Of a stretch of DNA of 64,000 nt, positions 12,001-24,060 are shown piece after piece. Every line of letters starts with the position of its first letter. Within the stretch, counting starts at the first letter, position 1. The notes below the pieces were generated by a model. The model saw only the letters and a program-made list of their open reading frames with translations. It made no database searches and was not told the origin of the DNA. The translations under genes were made by a program, and so were the position numbers. The DNA comes from Coprinopsis marcescibilis (taxonomy: Eukaryota > Basidiomycota > Agaricomycetes > Agaricales > Psathyrellaceae), in assembly GCA_004369085.1 (NCBI GenBank), contig ML210174.1, positions 124,001 through 188,000 on the forward strand, given 5' to 3'.

Positions 12001-13265
12001 GTAATTTTACGATAGGGACGACAGGTATTGGTCAGGTTCTAACTATCGAACTCCCGAGAAATCGGTACGTTGAGCTTGATTTTCGAATGCCAATCTAGCT
12101 GACGGAACACCCTCTTGAAGCGGATTCCTGCATCACATCTTGTCAAACAGCATCAAGGCCAAAGAGGAAGTCAGTCAATTATTCAAAGAATATCAAGAAG
12201 CCGCGAACGATGGAAGTCTCGTCTTCCGGAGATGGCCGATGAGAATGGTGAGTGGTTCAGAAGTTGTCCGCGATCCTCGATTGAACCGGTATATGACAGC
12301 ACAAATGTGAGTGAATCTACCTTCAGCTTCCACACTCATAAATAAAGATTGTACACGTTCAGGTCGCGGGAGTCTTTTGACTAATTACTTCTCGCACAAT
12401 GGTAAGCCATACACTCTATCTGGGCTAAAGTAATGCCTAACTGTACACATACAGCCGGTGTTCCTTATAATGTTAGTTTTTCGAGGTTGACGTAAGGTTA
12501 TTGTTGTATAACGGGTTCTACAGTACGTCGGTGGGTCAGAAAACACTGTTCCTTGGGCGAAAGCCCCCGCAGCAGTCCTCCATGCACGAGAGCTAATCCA
12601 ACGTCGGATCCGCGAAGCTCTTGGGAAGGAAATCCAGTTCAACGAGGTCTTGAGGTCAGTCTGTTCAATGTTTCTCGCTGTTTGTGGGTTACGTGTGCTG
12701 ATTTTGGATATCCAGTGCCGCATATATGGAACGACAGAAAATGGCTGTAAGTTACCATCTCTGTTACTTGTCTCATATCATTTCTGATTGAGTTAACTGC
12801 GTTATTAGTTCCACACCGATGACGAAAAAGGCCTTGGTTCCGTGGTTGCAGGACTGTCGCTGGGGTCTCCGGCGTTCATGCATTTTAGGATGCGGAAAGG
12901 CCAAAACGACGAGAAAGGGATCGCGATCAGCTTTATTTTGCGACACGTAAGTTGTTAAGCAATGTACCTTCTCACTCATTGGAACTTATTTGCCTACTTG
13001 CAGGGCGATATACTGGTCATGGATGGGGCAGGGGTCCAGAAATATTACGAGTAATGGGTTCCTTTTGTTACATCGCGCGTTGTCGGCATTGATACGGGGT
13101 TACTTTAGACACACCGCCGTCCCGAGCAACTTCCGCATCGCGGCAACAGCGCGATTTATTTCTCCAGGACAAGAACACACTCAATTTGTGAATGGTGATC
13201 TTACACAACCACAACCCTTGACGCCTTCGACTTCGATATCGTCCGACACTCCTGCAAACCACTAG
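9030..13265 (+). CDS. zinc-binding AlkB-like 2-oxoglutarate/Fe(II) dioxygenase, large fungal form
   Basis: A long intron-rich gene. The C-terminal domain is an AlkB-like jelly roll: metal-binding H-x-D in MAFHTDDEKG, the distal His in YYEHTAVPSNF and the 2OG-binding Arg pair in FRIAATAR, an RxxxTxR variant of the AlkB RxNxTxR motif. GDILVMDGAGVQ precedes the distal His. In the middle is a Cys cluster (HCTKCGRMSC, then WKCNNPGCG across an intron) that looks like a structural zinc site. Before it lie the conserved stretches VCETFDWFRSYQGGVYF and LIISHGGGKAE. The first 330 or so residues are a helical segment followed by a Ser/Pro-rich, probably disordered linker. The ATG at 9030 is preferred; an in-frame ATG at 8901 is possible. 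A 60-nt in-frame segment at 9210-9269 has GT...AG ends and may be an intron. AlkB enzymes demethylate nucleic acids or proteins; the substrate here is unknown. Confidence 0.8.
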
Positions 13266-13455
13266 AGATGTTGATCGACACCTTTTTTTTTTTTTGCTAA
13301 CGCTTTCGACGCATTCGACACCACTTCTGATCGCTCTTCGCAATTTATATATTGGCTCTCAACTTATCAAGTATCGACCTACAAGCTTACACTTTTGTAG
13401 ACATCTATATGTACGGACCACGCCCTTCTTGTACCACCTCTCAGATTACGAGGCC

Positions 13456-16400
13456 CTAATATGTCCCTCTTGGTAGAGGAAACGGTCGTCCCGGTGTACC
13501 ATAGTAATTTTGTTTTTGGCCCCGATAACCTCTTGACGAACTCGAACTCGAGCCCGAGCTCTGGTTATTATTTACCGCTAAGGGCTTGGTAGGCGTTGAA
13601 AGAGGTTTAGTATTCGCAATGTTTGATTCACCCCTTTTACCGCTGCCAACGCCATAGTTTTGGCTATACACGCCGCTTCCTGGCACTTCGATTTCGATAC
13701 CGTTACTTGGGTCGGCAGATCGCTGCTGTTTGGAGTAATACGAAAAGAGATTTGTGATTTGGCTCTCCATATCTTGCTTGTCTCGTTGGAGCCGCTCCAG
13801 CTCTTTAGCGACAGACAGCACCTCGCGACCTAGCTCTTCCTTGAACTGTTCAACATGTTCTAGTTGACTTGTGGTCAGCTACGCATGCACTTGCTGTAAA
13901 GCCTGATTTGTGTATCATCACGTACGCTGAACGTTGATTGCCGTGGCCTCTTTCATTGCTTCCACAAATCTCAGGCGTTCGCCTTTGATCTCGCCGGAAA
14001 TCTCTGTGCACGACACCAAAGTTTTACAAACTACACTGTAGGGGAGACGAATTTTACGTACCATCAGTGAAGGAGCGCAGCATGACCTTCTGGTGTTGTT
14101 TCTGCACCTCGATCATTTGCGCGATGGCGCTCGAGTCTGGAAGTAAACGCAATCAACAAGCGCCCGACATGCTGCTGCGCGACTTCACTAGCTTCACTGC
14201 CCGCATTACGCAACACGTATGCAGGCTGGATAAGTCTCCGTCGGGGTTTCGGACCAGAACCCAGCCTCACATTGGCAGACAGGCAACAAGGAAACCGACC
14301 AACACTCACCGAGACGAGTTTCAGAATTCAAGGCCGTAATAAGATCATTGACAGAAGCTTGCAAGGATGCCATGTTTTGATCCCTCGCTTTCATGCCGAG
14401 CACGAGCTGCCGGATGTTGTTGAGAAGGTGGACGGTGCCGTTGCCGGGCAAGTCGCTCTAATTAGCGGTAAGCCAGGATATGTCGGTCATTGAGTTTACA
14501 CCCACCTGGTCATTGCCTCCGAGCTCGGTCATCAGCCTATCGATATTCGTAGCCAAAGATTGGATCTGCGCTGTCCCGCTATTCACAAACGTTTCCAGCC
14601 ACTATCAAGGTTTGTAAATCTTCTGTGCATGGGGCGCATGGGGGATAGCAAGTATATGTACCTGGTTGAGTTCATTGAGATAGCGCACGCTATCTGCCTG
14701 CTGCAAAGCTTGTCGCCCTCTGTCCTCCCTATCATACTCAAGCATAGATATGATCCTCGCGAGCTAGACCGTGTCCACCAGCAATGTCAGTAACTGTATC
14801 TTGATCCGAAACTTAATGAATCTTCCATGTGAGCAAAGGTTATTTGCTACACCTGGGGAAAGCATAACTCTAAATGGGTGGTGCGAGGCATTGTAACCAT
14901 ACGACCCACACCCACCCACACAAATTGGATGATTGACTCTAACGCACCTCTTGTTTCAGTTCCAGGCTTTCAGCCGAAGGTGTTTGGTCGTGAGCTCTGG
15001 ACACGGTTTGCCACAACGTTACCAGTTCTTCCAACTGCCCCTGAAGGCGTTTGAGATCTATGGACAGTAGTATATAGTCAGTACAGGGCTTAAAAACTCA
15101 ACTTGACGAGCAAAGCAGGGGATTTCAATCGGAGGAGCCTCTCCTCCGGTTGACCCCTCGACGGAGTATCAATAAGACTCACCTGCAGAGTTGGCTTCAT
15201 CGTCCTCACCCAAATCGCGCCTCGCAGCGATGGCTTTATGACCCTCGGAACCAAGCTCCGAAATCTTATCATTCAGCGCCGGAAGCTCAGAACCCAGTTG
15301 ACTCTTGATATCTTCGAGTATTCCTCGTAACCCCGGCAGGTCCTCGAGCGATGCATCGACCAGGCCGGTTCGCTGCTCGTCGTCGGTCGCATAATCAGTG
15401 GCCGTCGATCCTTGTGCGCCTTTAGAATCAGAACGATAATACCCAAGTGTTCCGCGTTTCCCTTTAGTGTGCCTCGAGAGTGTATGAAGCTGCTTCTCTA
15501 TCGTCTCTAGCCTGTCCTTGACCAAGCCCAGCGTCTCGTTCGTTCCTACAAGTCTGTGGTCCAGACCAAGAGTAATTTGGTGGATCGTCGGTCCGGCGTT
15601 ACCCGGGCCCTGTTCATTACCACCGCCAAGAACCTCTTTGATCTTCTGCACGTCTTCAGAAATCGTATCAAGGCGCTTGTATTCGGTACTCCCCGCATGC
15701 CTATTGGGCGTTGCGCGCGTCTTTGATGTAGAAGAGCTCTGAGACGGAGCTCGTTCCGGGAGAGGTAGTCCCGGGACAGGTTGCGCAGTGCGGATTGGCG
15801 TCGCATCGAGTTGCTGACTCGGAGGCGGCGGAGTATTAACAGCTCGTTTTACGTTCCCATCGCGAACTTTCGAGGTAAAACCTGACCCATTTTCACGCCC
15901 AGCAGAGGCAGTTTCCTCGTCCGACGACCCAGTCTGCCGTTGACCGCGCTTTTCGAAGCTGCTAGGAGCCAGAGGCGAGCCGATACGCTTTCTCAAGTCG
16001 CTGCCACTGTCTGTGCTAAAATTAGACTTGGTTGCGACGCTACTGCGCCGCGCACTGGTCGTAGAGCCCCCAGTAGATTTGCTGTCCCTCTCCATCTGTG
16101 CCAACCGACTCTTGACAACCGATAGCTGACTGAGGTTGGTGATCGACGGACTGGTGGGGCGTTGTTGTGCTGATCGTACATGGTTTCCAAAAGGACTTTG
16201 TGGAGTGCGTATAGAAGTTGGAGAAGTGGGGGCAGATTGCGACGACAGAGCCTTCTTAAACTCGTTGGAGAAGACAGAGGGTGAGACACTTGAGCTGTAT
16301 ACACTCGGCGACGGGTTTGAAACCTGCAACCGGACGGGTGTCGGTAAGTCGGGGAGGGTGCCTAAACTTAGATTAGAGTTTTTCCTAGTGGGACTTGCTA

Positions 16401-17407
16401 TGGGAGGTGGTATTGAGACTTCTAGAGCGGGTGCTATAGGTTTAGTCCTGGAGTTATTTCGGGCGACAGGGATTGGAGGCAGGGAGCGGTCTGTGCTTGT
16501 GCGACTGGGTCGGGGTCGGATAGGCGCCAGTGTTGGGGTTGACTCGGCTGGGGCAGTGAGGACGGGAGCAGTCTCTGTCACTACGTCAGCAGTCTCTTGC
16601 ACATGCACGGGAGTGGCGTCGTGAGTAGGTGAAATAGATTCCCTGCCAAAGAAGCATTATTATTAGCGAGCTGCGTTGGAGCCGAAACAGTAACAATGGA
16701 TACCAGAATGCACTGATCCACTTGGCTCGTTCCCTGACTGATCTGACTGCGAATAGCTCCCTTTGTTTGCGTTCGAACAAAATCTCGAACAGTTTGACGT
16801 CTTGTTCCCCGTCTCCATCGTCTGTGGAGTTGAATGGCAGCAAGGCTGCCGCGGAAGGTGGATCCAACGCCCCAATGCCGATAGAACGGATGTCGGTACA
16901 TCGACCGAGATCTATTTCGTGAATGGAAGGAATCAAGTCGTTGAACCAGGAGACGGTGAGTTTACTGCCTTTGAGCGAAATTGTGCAAGTTGTCCAGACT
17001 GGGTGGGTAAAATAGATCAGAGTCCCTGTCTGAGTCTGGGAGCGAGACAAGAACGGGCGAGAGACATCTCCCAGGGCCAGAGGGAGCAACGGCAAATCCT
17101 TGGAATGAACATGTCTGGGTTTACTGGCCGTGGAGGGCGGGAAGATGGGCTTGTCCGAGTCACTCTTGTTGCCTGGTCTTGCCTTTTTGAGGATTGCGAG
17201 GAGATTTCTGAAAGACTGGCGGAGAGGGGCCTTGTCTTTTCTGTCATAAATTGACTGCTCATACTCTTGGATAAGCAGCTTTGTTGGTTTTCTATGGGCC
17301 ATAGAGCGTGGACCGGCGATGTTCATTGTGTCGGGTCGGCGGGAGACAGATGCGCGGATCAAAGTGATGGAGACTCGGCTCGGTTCATCTGGAGCAAATG
17401 ACGTCAC
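13456..17407 (-). CDS. PH-domain and coiled-coil protein, function unknown
   Basis: The reading runs from an ATG at 17407 (alternative in-frame ATG 17323). The first exon ends at ISAFW and joins in frame to ESISPTHDATPV after an intron near 16640-16690. About residues 120-235 resemble a pleckstrin-homology domain: GTLIYFTHPVWTTCTISLKG, then strands, then the closing helix RERAKWISAFW. The large central exon is Ser/Pro/Thr-rich and probably disordered (PIASPTRKNSNLSLG). It is followed by helical, Leu/Glu/Gln-rich coiled-coil stretches (VQKIKEVLGGG, LETIEKQLHTLSRH, ELERLQRDKQDMESQI). The last exon has a Ser run and a Gly/Arg/Tyr tail ending PFPLPRGTY. Exons between 13860 and 15170 are not resolved with certainty. 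The layout suggests a membrane- or cortex-associated scaffold, but no function is recognised. Confidence 0.7.
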
Positions 17408-17514
17408 TGGTCATCTGGGCCAGACCTGCCGTTTTGGGAGTGGACAAACGAACCAAATCGGATTTGAAAGAGGAACGAGCTCTCAGCCAACAACAACCAA
17501 TCCCTCTTCCACAA

Positions 17515-18675
17515 ATGCCAGACTCTTTCAGAAAAACTTCCAGCTCGTCGTCAGCGACGACGGCCAACGACTCTTCCTCATCGACCTCATCCTCGCCGAG
17601 AACACCTTCCGCACGCTTCAAGCGCCACGCCTCCTTCTCCTCCACTCCACGAGAAATCCCCCTCCCCTCCCCCAGCATGTTCGCCAGAGAAAGGGACTCG
17701 TATTTTACCTCAGACGACGTCGTGCAGCAGCGCCAAGAGTTGGAGAGTTCAGCAGGAGCGTCGACCGCAACGAGTTCCGCATCAGCTGCCCTCGTGGACG
17801 CTACCACCTCGCCGTCGTTATCAGCTACCTCTCCCCAATACGCCCGCACGCCCTCAAATTCATCTTGTTCACGTCTCTGGAGGGACCGTTTGTCCACAAC
17901 AAGTCTTCCCGCCTACCCCCACATCCCATTTTATGCTCTTCCTCCAGCCGGCACAGAGAAGAAGCACATGGACTCCTCGCAGGAAAAACAACGGGATTCG
18001 TATTGTCCACCCATCGACGAGTCAAGTTCAGAGTCGAGCAATGTTTCGTCCTCGTCGTCCTCGACATCCTCCTTCGGCTCCACTTCGTCCTGCAGTTCAG
18101 CAGCGAGCAGTGCATTTCATTCACTCGACGACAACGCCAAGCCAAACGTCCTATCCCGACTCCCAACAGCAATGCGTACACGGTCTTCAGTAGCAGTTGC
18201 TTCACCGTCCATTCTCCCTCCACCAGAGCCACCTACCATCCTTGAGAACGAGCCTGCGCCATCACAGTACCCAGGCCGAGTGCCAGCACCATACGAATTT
18301 TTCCTCAACACAAGTGGCCCCCAGCCTGCAGATAGTTGGTTGGAGATTGAGACGCTCCATGACGAATATCGCCTCTTCGCTCGCCTTCCCGGATTCAGCA
18401 GGGAGGGAATCACACTTTCGACCAAGAGAAGACGGATTCTTCATCTCGTAGCGGACAAGTGGGAAAATGGCGGAGGTATGCAAACCTTTTTTTTCTGATT
18501 TCTGATAAATTCTCATTTGGTTATAGGGCACTTTGAAAAGCGAATATCGTTTGGTTACGACGCAGATCTGGTGCAAGTGAGGGCAGAATTTGACGGCGAA
18601 ATGCTGCGAATATCAATCCCACGTCGGCAGCCTACCTGGTCTAGCTCCAGGATCGCGTACTCTGGAAGAGCCTAG
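17515..18675 (+). CDS. Hsp20/alpha-crystallin domain protein with long disordered N-terminus
   Basis: Exons 17515-18475 and 18527-18675 give 369 residues. The last 110 or so residues form an alpha-crystallin domain: WLEIETLHDEYRLFARLPGF, then the intron joining DKWENGG to GHFEKRISFG, and finally the strand EFDGEMLRISIPRR. The first 250 residues are dominated by Ser, Thr and Pro, including runs such as SSSSSSTSSFGSTSSCSS, and look disordered. Small heat-shock proteins hold unfolding clients; an N-terminus of this length is unusual for a 20-kDa chaperone. The C-terminal I-x-I/V motif of classical sHSPs is not evident. The ATG at 17515 is chosen because it opens the Ser-rich tract; an in-frame ATG at 17398 would overlap the divergent PH gene. 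The two genes share a promoter region of about 110-190 bp. Confidence 0.8.
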
Positions 18676-20613
18676 TGCGAAGATTTTCCGGTCTCGCCCC
18701 GACCAACTCATCCAGCCTCTGAAGCATATACGGAACCCATCACATCGACAATTCAGCATATATCATCGACTCTTGCACTCATCTCCATCTCATGTATCAA
18801 ATATCGCATTATTTTCAGCACTACCGGCACCACCATCTTGCTCAGGTTTCGCCTCATTTTCTATCATATTCTATATATGGATCCAGTGGTAATCATCGCC
18901 CAGATGACCTTTGTTGGCGACCACTCCAACTTGCCAGTTCTCTTGGGGACTCGCACCACTTTCACTCCCCACCTCCACTATAATTATCGAAGGGAAGGGA
19001 GGATGTTCAGGCGCCATCGTGGATATCGGATATCGGAGTCCCGGGACTCGGAAGCTTATCATGCATTCGCTCGACGCAGAGGATATCATCGAATCCAATG
19101 CGAAGCGTCGAGTCAGGGCAAGTCGATACAGGCTGTCAAGAACACATCGCTTTTACTCGATTCGACCAGGGGACCGAATGTCTGGGCCGCACTTGCCAAC
19201 TTCTGGTACCTTGCATCTCACGCACTAGGGGCAGCTTGGGTCGTTGGCAGATGCGGTTCGGCGAAGAGTAGGCCATTGTTGGATATCTACCAATCCCCCT
19301 TTGACTTCCAATCTTCTCCTGCTCGGGTGAATCATGATATGGTGGGAACGGAGTCGTAATACCTTGATCCCCACAAACGCCATTCATCCATCTACACCTT
19401 TCATCTAGACACTCCAAACTCCACATGCCCGGATTGGCCAGTGACCATTTGCACTGCGGAAATGCGGAGGACTCTCTCTATCTATACTTTGTGTAAATGC
19501 TACACATTTCGCTATGCATAACCTGCTGTAGGCCCTTCTTGGACCGCTCAATACCCCCTGTTCGCCGCGCCACCGGTGACTGGCAAGTGACACAACAGCA
19601 GCCAACTCGGGAAAGGACGACAGCCCTATCAAAAATCTTCGATTTCCTAATGTTCCACACACACAAGCCCCATCCGTCCCATCATCCGAGGATCCCGTTT
19701 TGTGAAAAGCGACCCAGAACTGCGGGGCGCCTGGTACACCAGATTGCGCAATGTGTTTATGTGTGCATACACGTAAAAACCTTTTCTTGGGCCTTGCGGT
19801 GGTGCTCCCCTTTCTTGCTTTGCACATCATCTGAACGTCAAGCTGGGCTGGCTCGTTACTTCGCGGTGGCTTTACTGGCGGTCTCCCCTCTTCCCTTGAT
19901 GGTCATCATTCCAAGGACCCCTTGGTCATGTCGCTGACTATAGCACTTGTAATGACTCCTTCACTACACGAGGGTCTAGACTCTGTTCCTTGGCCATCAT
20001 CAGCACGCTTCCTGCCATGGTTCACATGGGGATGTTAGGCTTCAAATATGACGATTGCGAGCGTGCACGGGTACAATGGAGTCACCTATGATGCAGGCTT
20101 TGATGTTGTCGCTGGCCATGATATCCGAACGTGTCCGCCGGTGTTCCAGCGAGCGTTGTCCACGCTGAATTTGCGATTGGTCCTCAGGCCTTCAGGCCTC
20201 ATTCTCTTCTTCACTTTTCTCACACAACTTTCACTTACACCTCTACGTATCTGCAGAGAACGCTTTTCAGCGATATTATATACTTACTTTAATCCGCTAC
20301 TTCAAACCCGATCTTTTTAACATTGCTTCTTGCAACAGACTGTCATATCACAGAATCCTCATTCAGACTCTAGCATGCATACATACTCGTCCCGGTTCAA
20401 CCAAACTTTGTATCCACTAGTACTATTTTATTTACCGTGCTACCTTCTCTATGTATATTATATCCATCCTTGCTGCCATTTCCACTCTGTACTGGTTCCC
20501 AAAACGAAAAGCAAGGTAAGAAAGGTCTCTCTAGACATTACCTGCTTGAACAAAGCACCATATTCCAACTTGTCGCCATTCATTCCAAATTCAATTCAAT
20601 TAACCCACCGCCA
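18676..20613. other. 1.9-kb region without a convincing gene
   Basis: Overlapping ORFs of up to 173 codons occur on both strands, but none shows a known domain or a clear codon preference. The plus-strand end is AT-rich and pyrimidine-rich. A 14-bp perfect palindrome (GAGTCCCGGGACTC, 19036-19049) and closely spaced GGATATC copies are present. It may hold untranslated regions, a non-coding transcript or decayed coding sequence; I cannot decide. Confidence 0.4.
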
Positions 20614-21826
20614 CTAATCATTACAGCCACCTTCTCCCTTCTTCCTCCCACCACCCGACTTCAATTCATGTTTTCCACGATCATTGCCATCGTCACCTTC
20701 ATAATCCGACTCTCTGGTGCCGCTACCCCAAACATGGTGTTCCATCTTGAAACGGGGTGCAGATGGTTGGTTGTGGCAATTATGAATTTTGAATTGAAAT
20801 TCGCGTTCCTTTGTTGGTAGCTTTTCGGCCGAAGACGTGGTCGAGTCTACGAATGTCGATGACGACGTATTTGGGACAATTGAATGCGGAGCTTCGTCAT
20901 TGACATTGGAGGTTGTACTGTCGTTCCCGTCGGAGCAGGATGAGTCGAAAGAGACTAGTCGTCCCGACCCGGGGGAGTTTGGGGAAACAGCATGATGCGA
21001 GTTCGCTGCACCGGTCCTCCTCGCAGTTGGGTTTGGGTCCGAAGCATCCTGTGTTGACGGTGGTGGTGAATTGGTGATTGTAGGACGATGTGTGGGCTTG
21101 TGGTGATGGTGGCAATGAGGCTGATGTGTCGAGCTATTATGTAGTGCTTCTGAACTCGCAGCCGCAGTATTAACACAGTAGTCAGGCGGTGCTATTGTAC
21201 CACCGGAGCTCGAAAAGTCTTGTACGATCGGTGGAAAAGCAGAATTGGAGGGATTATTGCAGTGAGTCTGATGAGGAACCCCGACATGATGCGGCGGCGA
21301 GGCAGCTAAGCCTGCGAGAGCCGCAGCTGCGTGGCCTCCACCTATGTCACCCCTGTCACAATTCGGCTTATCGATCGCGCTTAGTGACTTTGGATATGAA
21401 TTATGTGCGTAACTGCGGGTGAGTTTTGCAGTGCGATCGCGATTGGTTGGCGGGTGTGTCCCTTGGTCGAAGTTGTCGACAGTATCATGGGGTTCACGAT
21501 CCTGTTGTTGTGCCTTCGGACCCTGTCCTCGAGGATGTTGACCCAGCTCTCCGAATCCAGGAGTCGCGCATTCAGGATGGTGATTATCCACACTGTAACT
21601 GATCGCTGAGTCCAAACTCAACCCAGGACTCAGTCCGGAACAAGGGTTCAAGCAGTTCGAATCCTCTTTCGAACCAAGCTCCGAAGTTCCCAGACCCTGC
21701 ACCTGGAAAAAACCCGCTTCGCCGTTGGTTCCTGTTTGTTGAGATTAGAGTTGTGACGCCATACACGAAGGACATGATGAACGATCTGCTGATCGCTATT
21801 TCCAGAGTGAATGAGGTCGACAACAT
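20614..21826 (-). CDS. doubtful His/Ser/Asn-rich hypothetical protein
   Basis: A 362-codon open frame (21702 to 20614) rich in His, Ser, Asn, Pro and Thr, with HQPHCHHHHKPTHRP and many SS and TT pairs. A strong acceptor (TTTTTTCCAG) lies just upstream on the minus strand. It can join in frame to a short upstream exon that starts at 21826 (MLSTSFTLEIAISRSF) using a GTGTAT donor. No domain is recognised, and low-complexity frames of this size can arise by chance in Ser-rich antisense sequence. The start lies only 40 bp past the AFG1 stop, on the same strand, so it could also be a 3' extension or UTR of AFG1. Low confidence. Confidence 0.3.
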
Positions 21827-21866
21827 TATTCTGAATGCAGATGATGATGGTGGTGATCAGTGGCAG

Positions 21867-24060
21867 TCAATTAAACTTAGGCTTCCGGTCTCGACTCTGG
21901 GAGCAAAGAACCTGTTCACTCACCGCCGATGATCTTCGTTGGTTCGCGGTGGTAGAAATTGGTGACGCCAAGTTCAATTCATCTGGAAAAAAAGCTAGTT
22001 TCAAGGAGGAAGCGTTAAAAGACCCATTTGTGGACAATTTGTTTGAGATCTCCCATCTCCGCTGATCTGCAGGCAAAGGTGCCCACTGGTAGCTTTCTGA
22101 ATTGTATTCGACGCTGGACATCTCTTGAATTCTCGACAAGGCGCGTTTGAAGGCGAACTGCTCGTCTTGGCCTGAGAAGATCGAGAGCGAGTCGAGCGCC
22201 AAACCCATGGTTCGAGATGTATGCTGCTTCTGCTCTTGCTCCTCAATCCCGGCAGAGGAATACGACGACACATTGGGTCGGTAGTACTCTTGAGATTCCA
22301 CGATGGTCTCCGCGAGCATCAGGTCAGAATTGTCGATCTCTGGGCGTGAGGTTGCGCTGACTGCGTCCGGGAAGAAGATGCGTTCTGGTACTCCGTCGGC
22401 TAAGCAAATGAGTTTGCATTTGCTTTCATAAAGCGCGTCGATGAGTGAGATAAATCGACGTGCTTGGTTTTTGGATGACAATAGCAAGATTGGAACTGAG
22501 GTGATGGCCATGTGCGAAAAGGTGGAGGCGAGTGTCAAGTAATCCGCTGCCCCTAGGGACTAGACAAGATAGTTAGTAAATGTGAGTTGCTTGAGGTAAG
22601 CAAGGCGAACCGCTTCGCATAGTTGCGCAAATGTGAATTGGCAAATTCTTCCATGCACCCAAGGGACGTGCAGAGCTCTTCCGAAGACTTTTAGGTCTCG
22701 ACTGTGAGGTCCTGATGGAGCAAAACATCAGTCCTCAGGGTTTCAGAGAGCAAAGAGATACATACCGCCAGGTAGAGAAGCTGTCAAGGTCTGCAGCAAC
22801 GATTCATACTGGTCCTTTTGCTCCATTGTGAACCACGTCTTCCCAGGCCCAGGGATTGTGTTGCTGTCCCTTTTTCCCATTTCCTCCCGCCAATCGAGTC
22901 TTACGTCTAGCTCGAAGAGAGGGCTCCTCGCCTTGAGAGCTTCAACGAATGGTTCTAACCTCTCTCGTTGTACGCCATTTTTATACAGGTCGTCAGGAAG
23001 CTTGTTCGAGGTTCCAACGACGATTCCACCCATGCGCCAGTACCACGAAAGTACATCAGAAAGGAGACCGGCACTTGAGACGTCAAGAAGTTGGATCTCA
23101 TCGAACACCAGCAACTAATGCCGCAGAACAAGTCGTTTGGCAACAACGAATGCAATAGTTGGATCGGTGTCGTACGAAAAGAAAGTCGACCTAGTTCGCG
23201 GCAGCCATTTTATAGGAAGCTTGTTCTTCTGCACAAGATTTCTCCACTGGTCGCGGACGACTTTGTTCCAAGGAATCCGAGCGTCATTTGCCTCCGAAAA
23301 GGTTGCCGATTGAGTCCTAATTGCATTGTTGGGGTTGTGTTGATGTTGCATTCGCCGTTGTGTTTCCTCCCAGACACTTCTGTATATCTCGAGAACGAGT
23401 TGGTTGTAGTGCTTCTGTGCTTTGAAGGGAGTGGGGAGTGTGCTGTACCATAGGTCAATGATGAAGCTCTTGCCCGAGCCTGGAGGTCCAGTTAACAAAA
23501 GGCCCTGAATGAGGTGTTCAGAACAATTTACATCGCGAAGAGTGTAATGTACCTTGGGTGTGGTGAGTGCGGCTAGTTCTTCTGCGTGGCCTTTATGGGT
23601 AACAAGAGCTCGAATGTCCTTATCTACCTCCTCTTCCTCCGGGGAAAACTTCCACCAAGGCGTTTCATCCCCGTCATTAAGCTCGGAAGTGCTTGGTGCG
23701 GATTTCAGAAGACGTGCAGACAGCGCGGGTGGGGCGTAGTCTGTCAGTTCGCGTTGCAACTTCCTTAGCTATAATGAGATTTTTGGATGAGAATATTTTG
23801 GAAGGATTGCGATTCTTATGCACCTGCAATAGAACACGGATTTGGTCTTCATGCCTGGTTATTTTTCCCAGAGTAACCAAGGAATGATAGCGTTCCAATG
23901 AGTCGATTGACGCAGGAACTCGGCTGCCGGCTCGATCGCCTGCTGCATGGAATCGTTGGGTATAGGGTGTTTTAGGTAGAAACCCTAGTCGTAACGGGGG
24001 CCATTGTCGGATTCGGTTTGCTGTGTTCGGGAGAGGGTCTAGCCGGCGATAAAGAACCAT
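21867..24060 (-). CDS. AFG1: AFG1-family mitochondrial AAA+ ATPase (LACE1/AFG1L-like)
   Basis: Multi-exon gene. The N-terminus (MVLYRRLDPLPNTANRIRQ) is basic and could be a mitochondrial presequence. It is followed by YHSLVTLGKITRHEDQIRVL, typical of the family. Walker A is LLLTGPPGSGKSFIIDLWY and Walker B is LLVFDEIQLLDVSSAG. After these come the conserved WYWRMGGIVVGTSNKLPDDLY, QRERLEPFVEALK and the C-terminal FSHMAITSVPILLLSSKNQARRF-type segment ending with LFAF-like QFAFKRALSRIQEM. AFG1 proteins sit at the inner mitochondrial membrane and help degrade or extract respiratory-chain subunits, including excess complex IV subunits. The last 60 or so residues after SRIQEM are longer than expected and may reflect an unrecognised final intron. 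The start at 24060 is the ATG that gives the presequence. Confidence 0.9.

Noticed and set aside
13283..13295. Run of 13 T after the AlkB-like gene, like a Pol III terminator
   Set aside because: No Pol III gene with A and B boxes lies upstream; more likely part of a 3' UTR or a simple homopolymer.
17398..17514. Upstream in-frame extension of the alpha-crystallin protein
   Set aside because: The extension would overlap the start of the divergent PH gene and its composition differs from the Ser-rich tract that follows, so the ATG at 17515 is preferred.
18838..19359. 173-codon plus-strand ORF
   Set aside because: Translation has no recognisable motif and competing frames of similar length exist on both strands.
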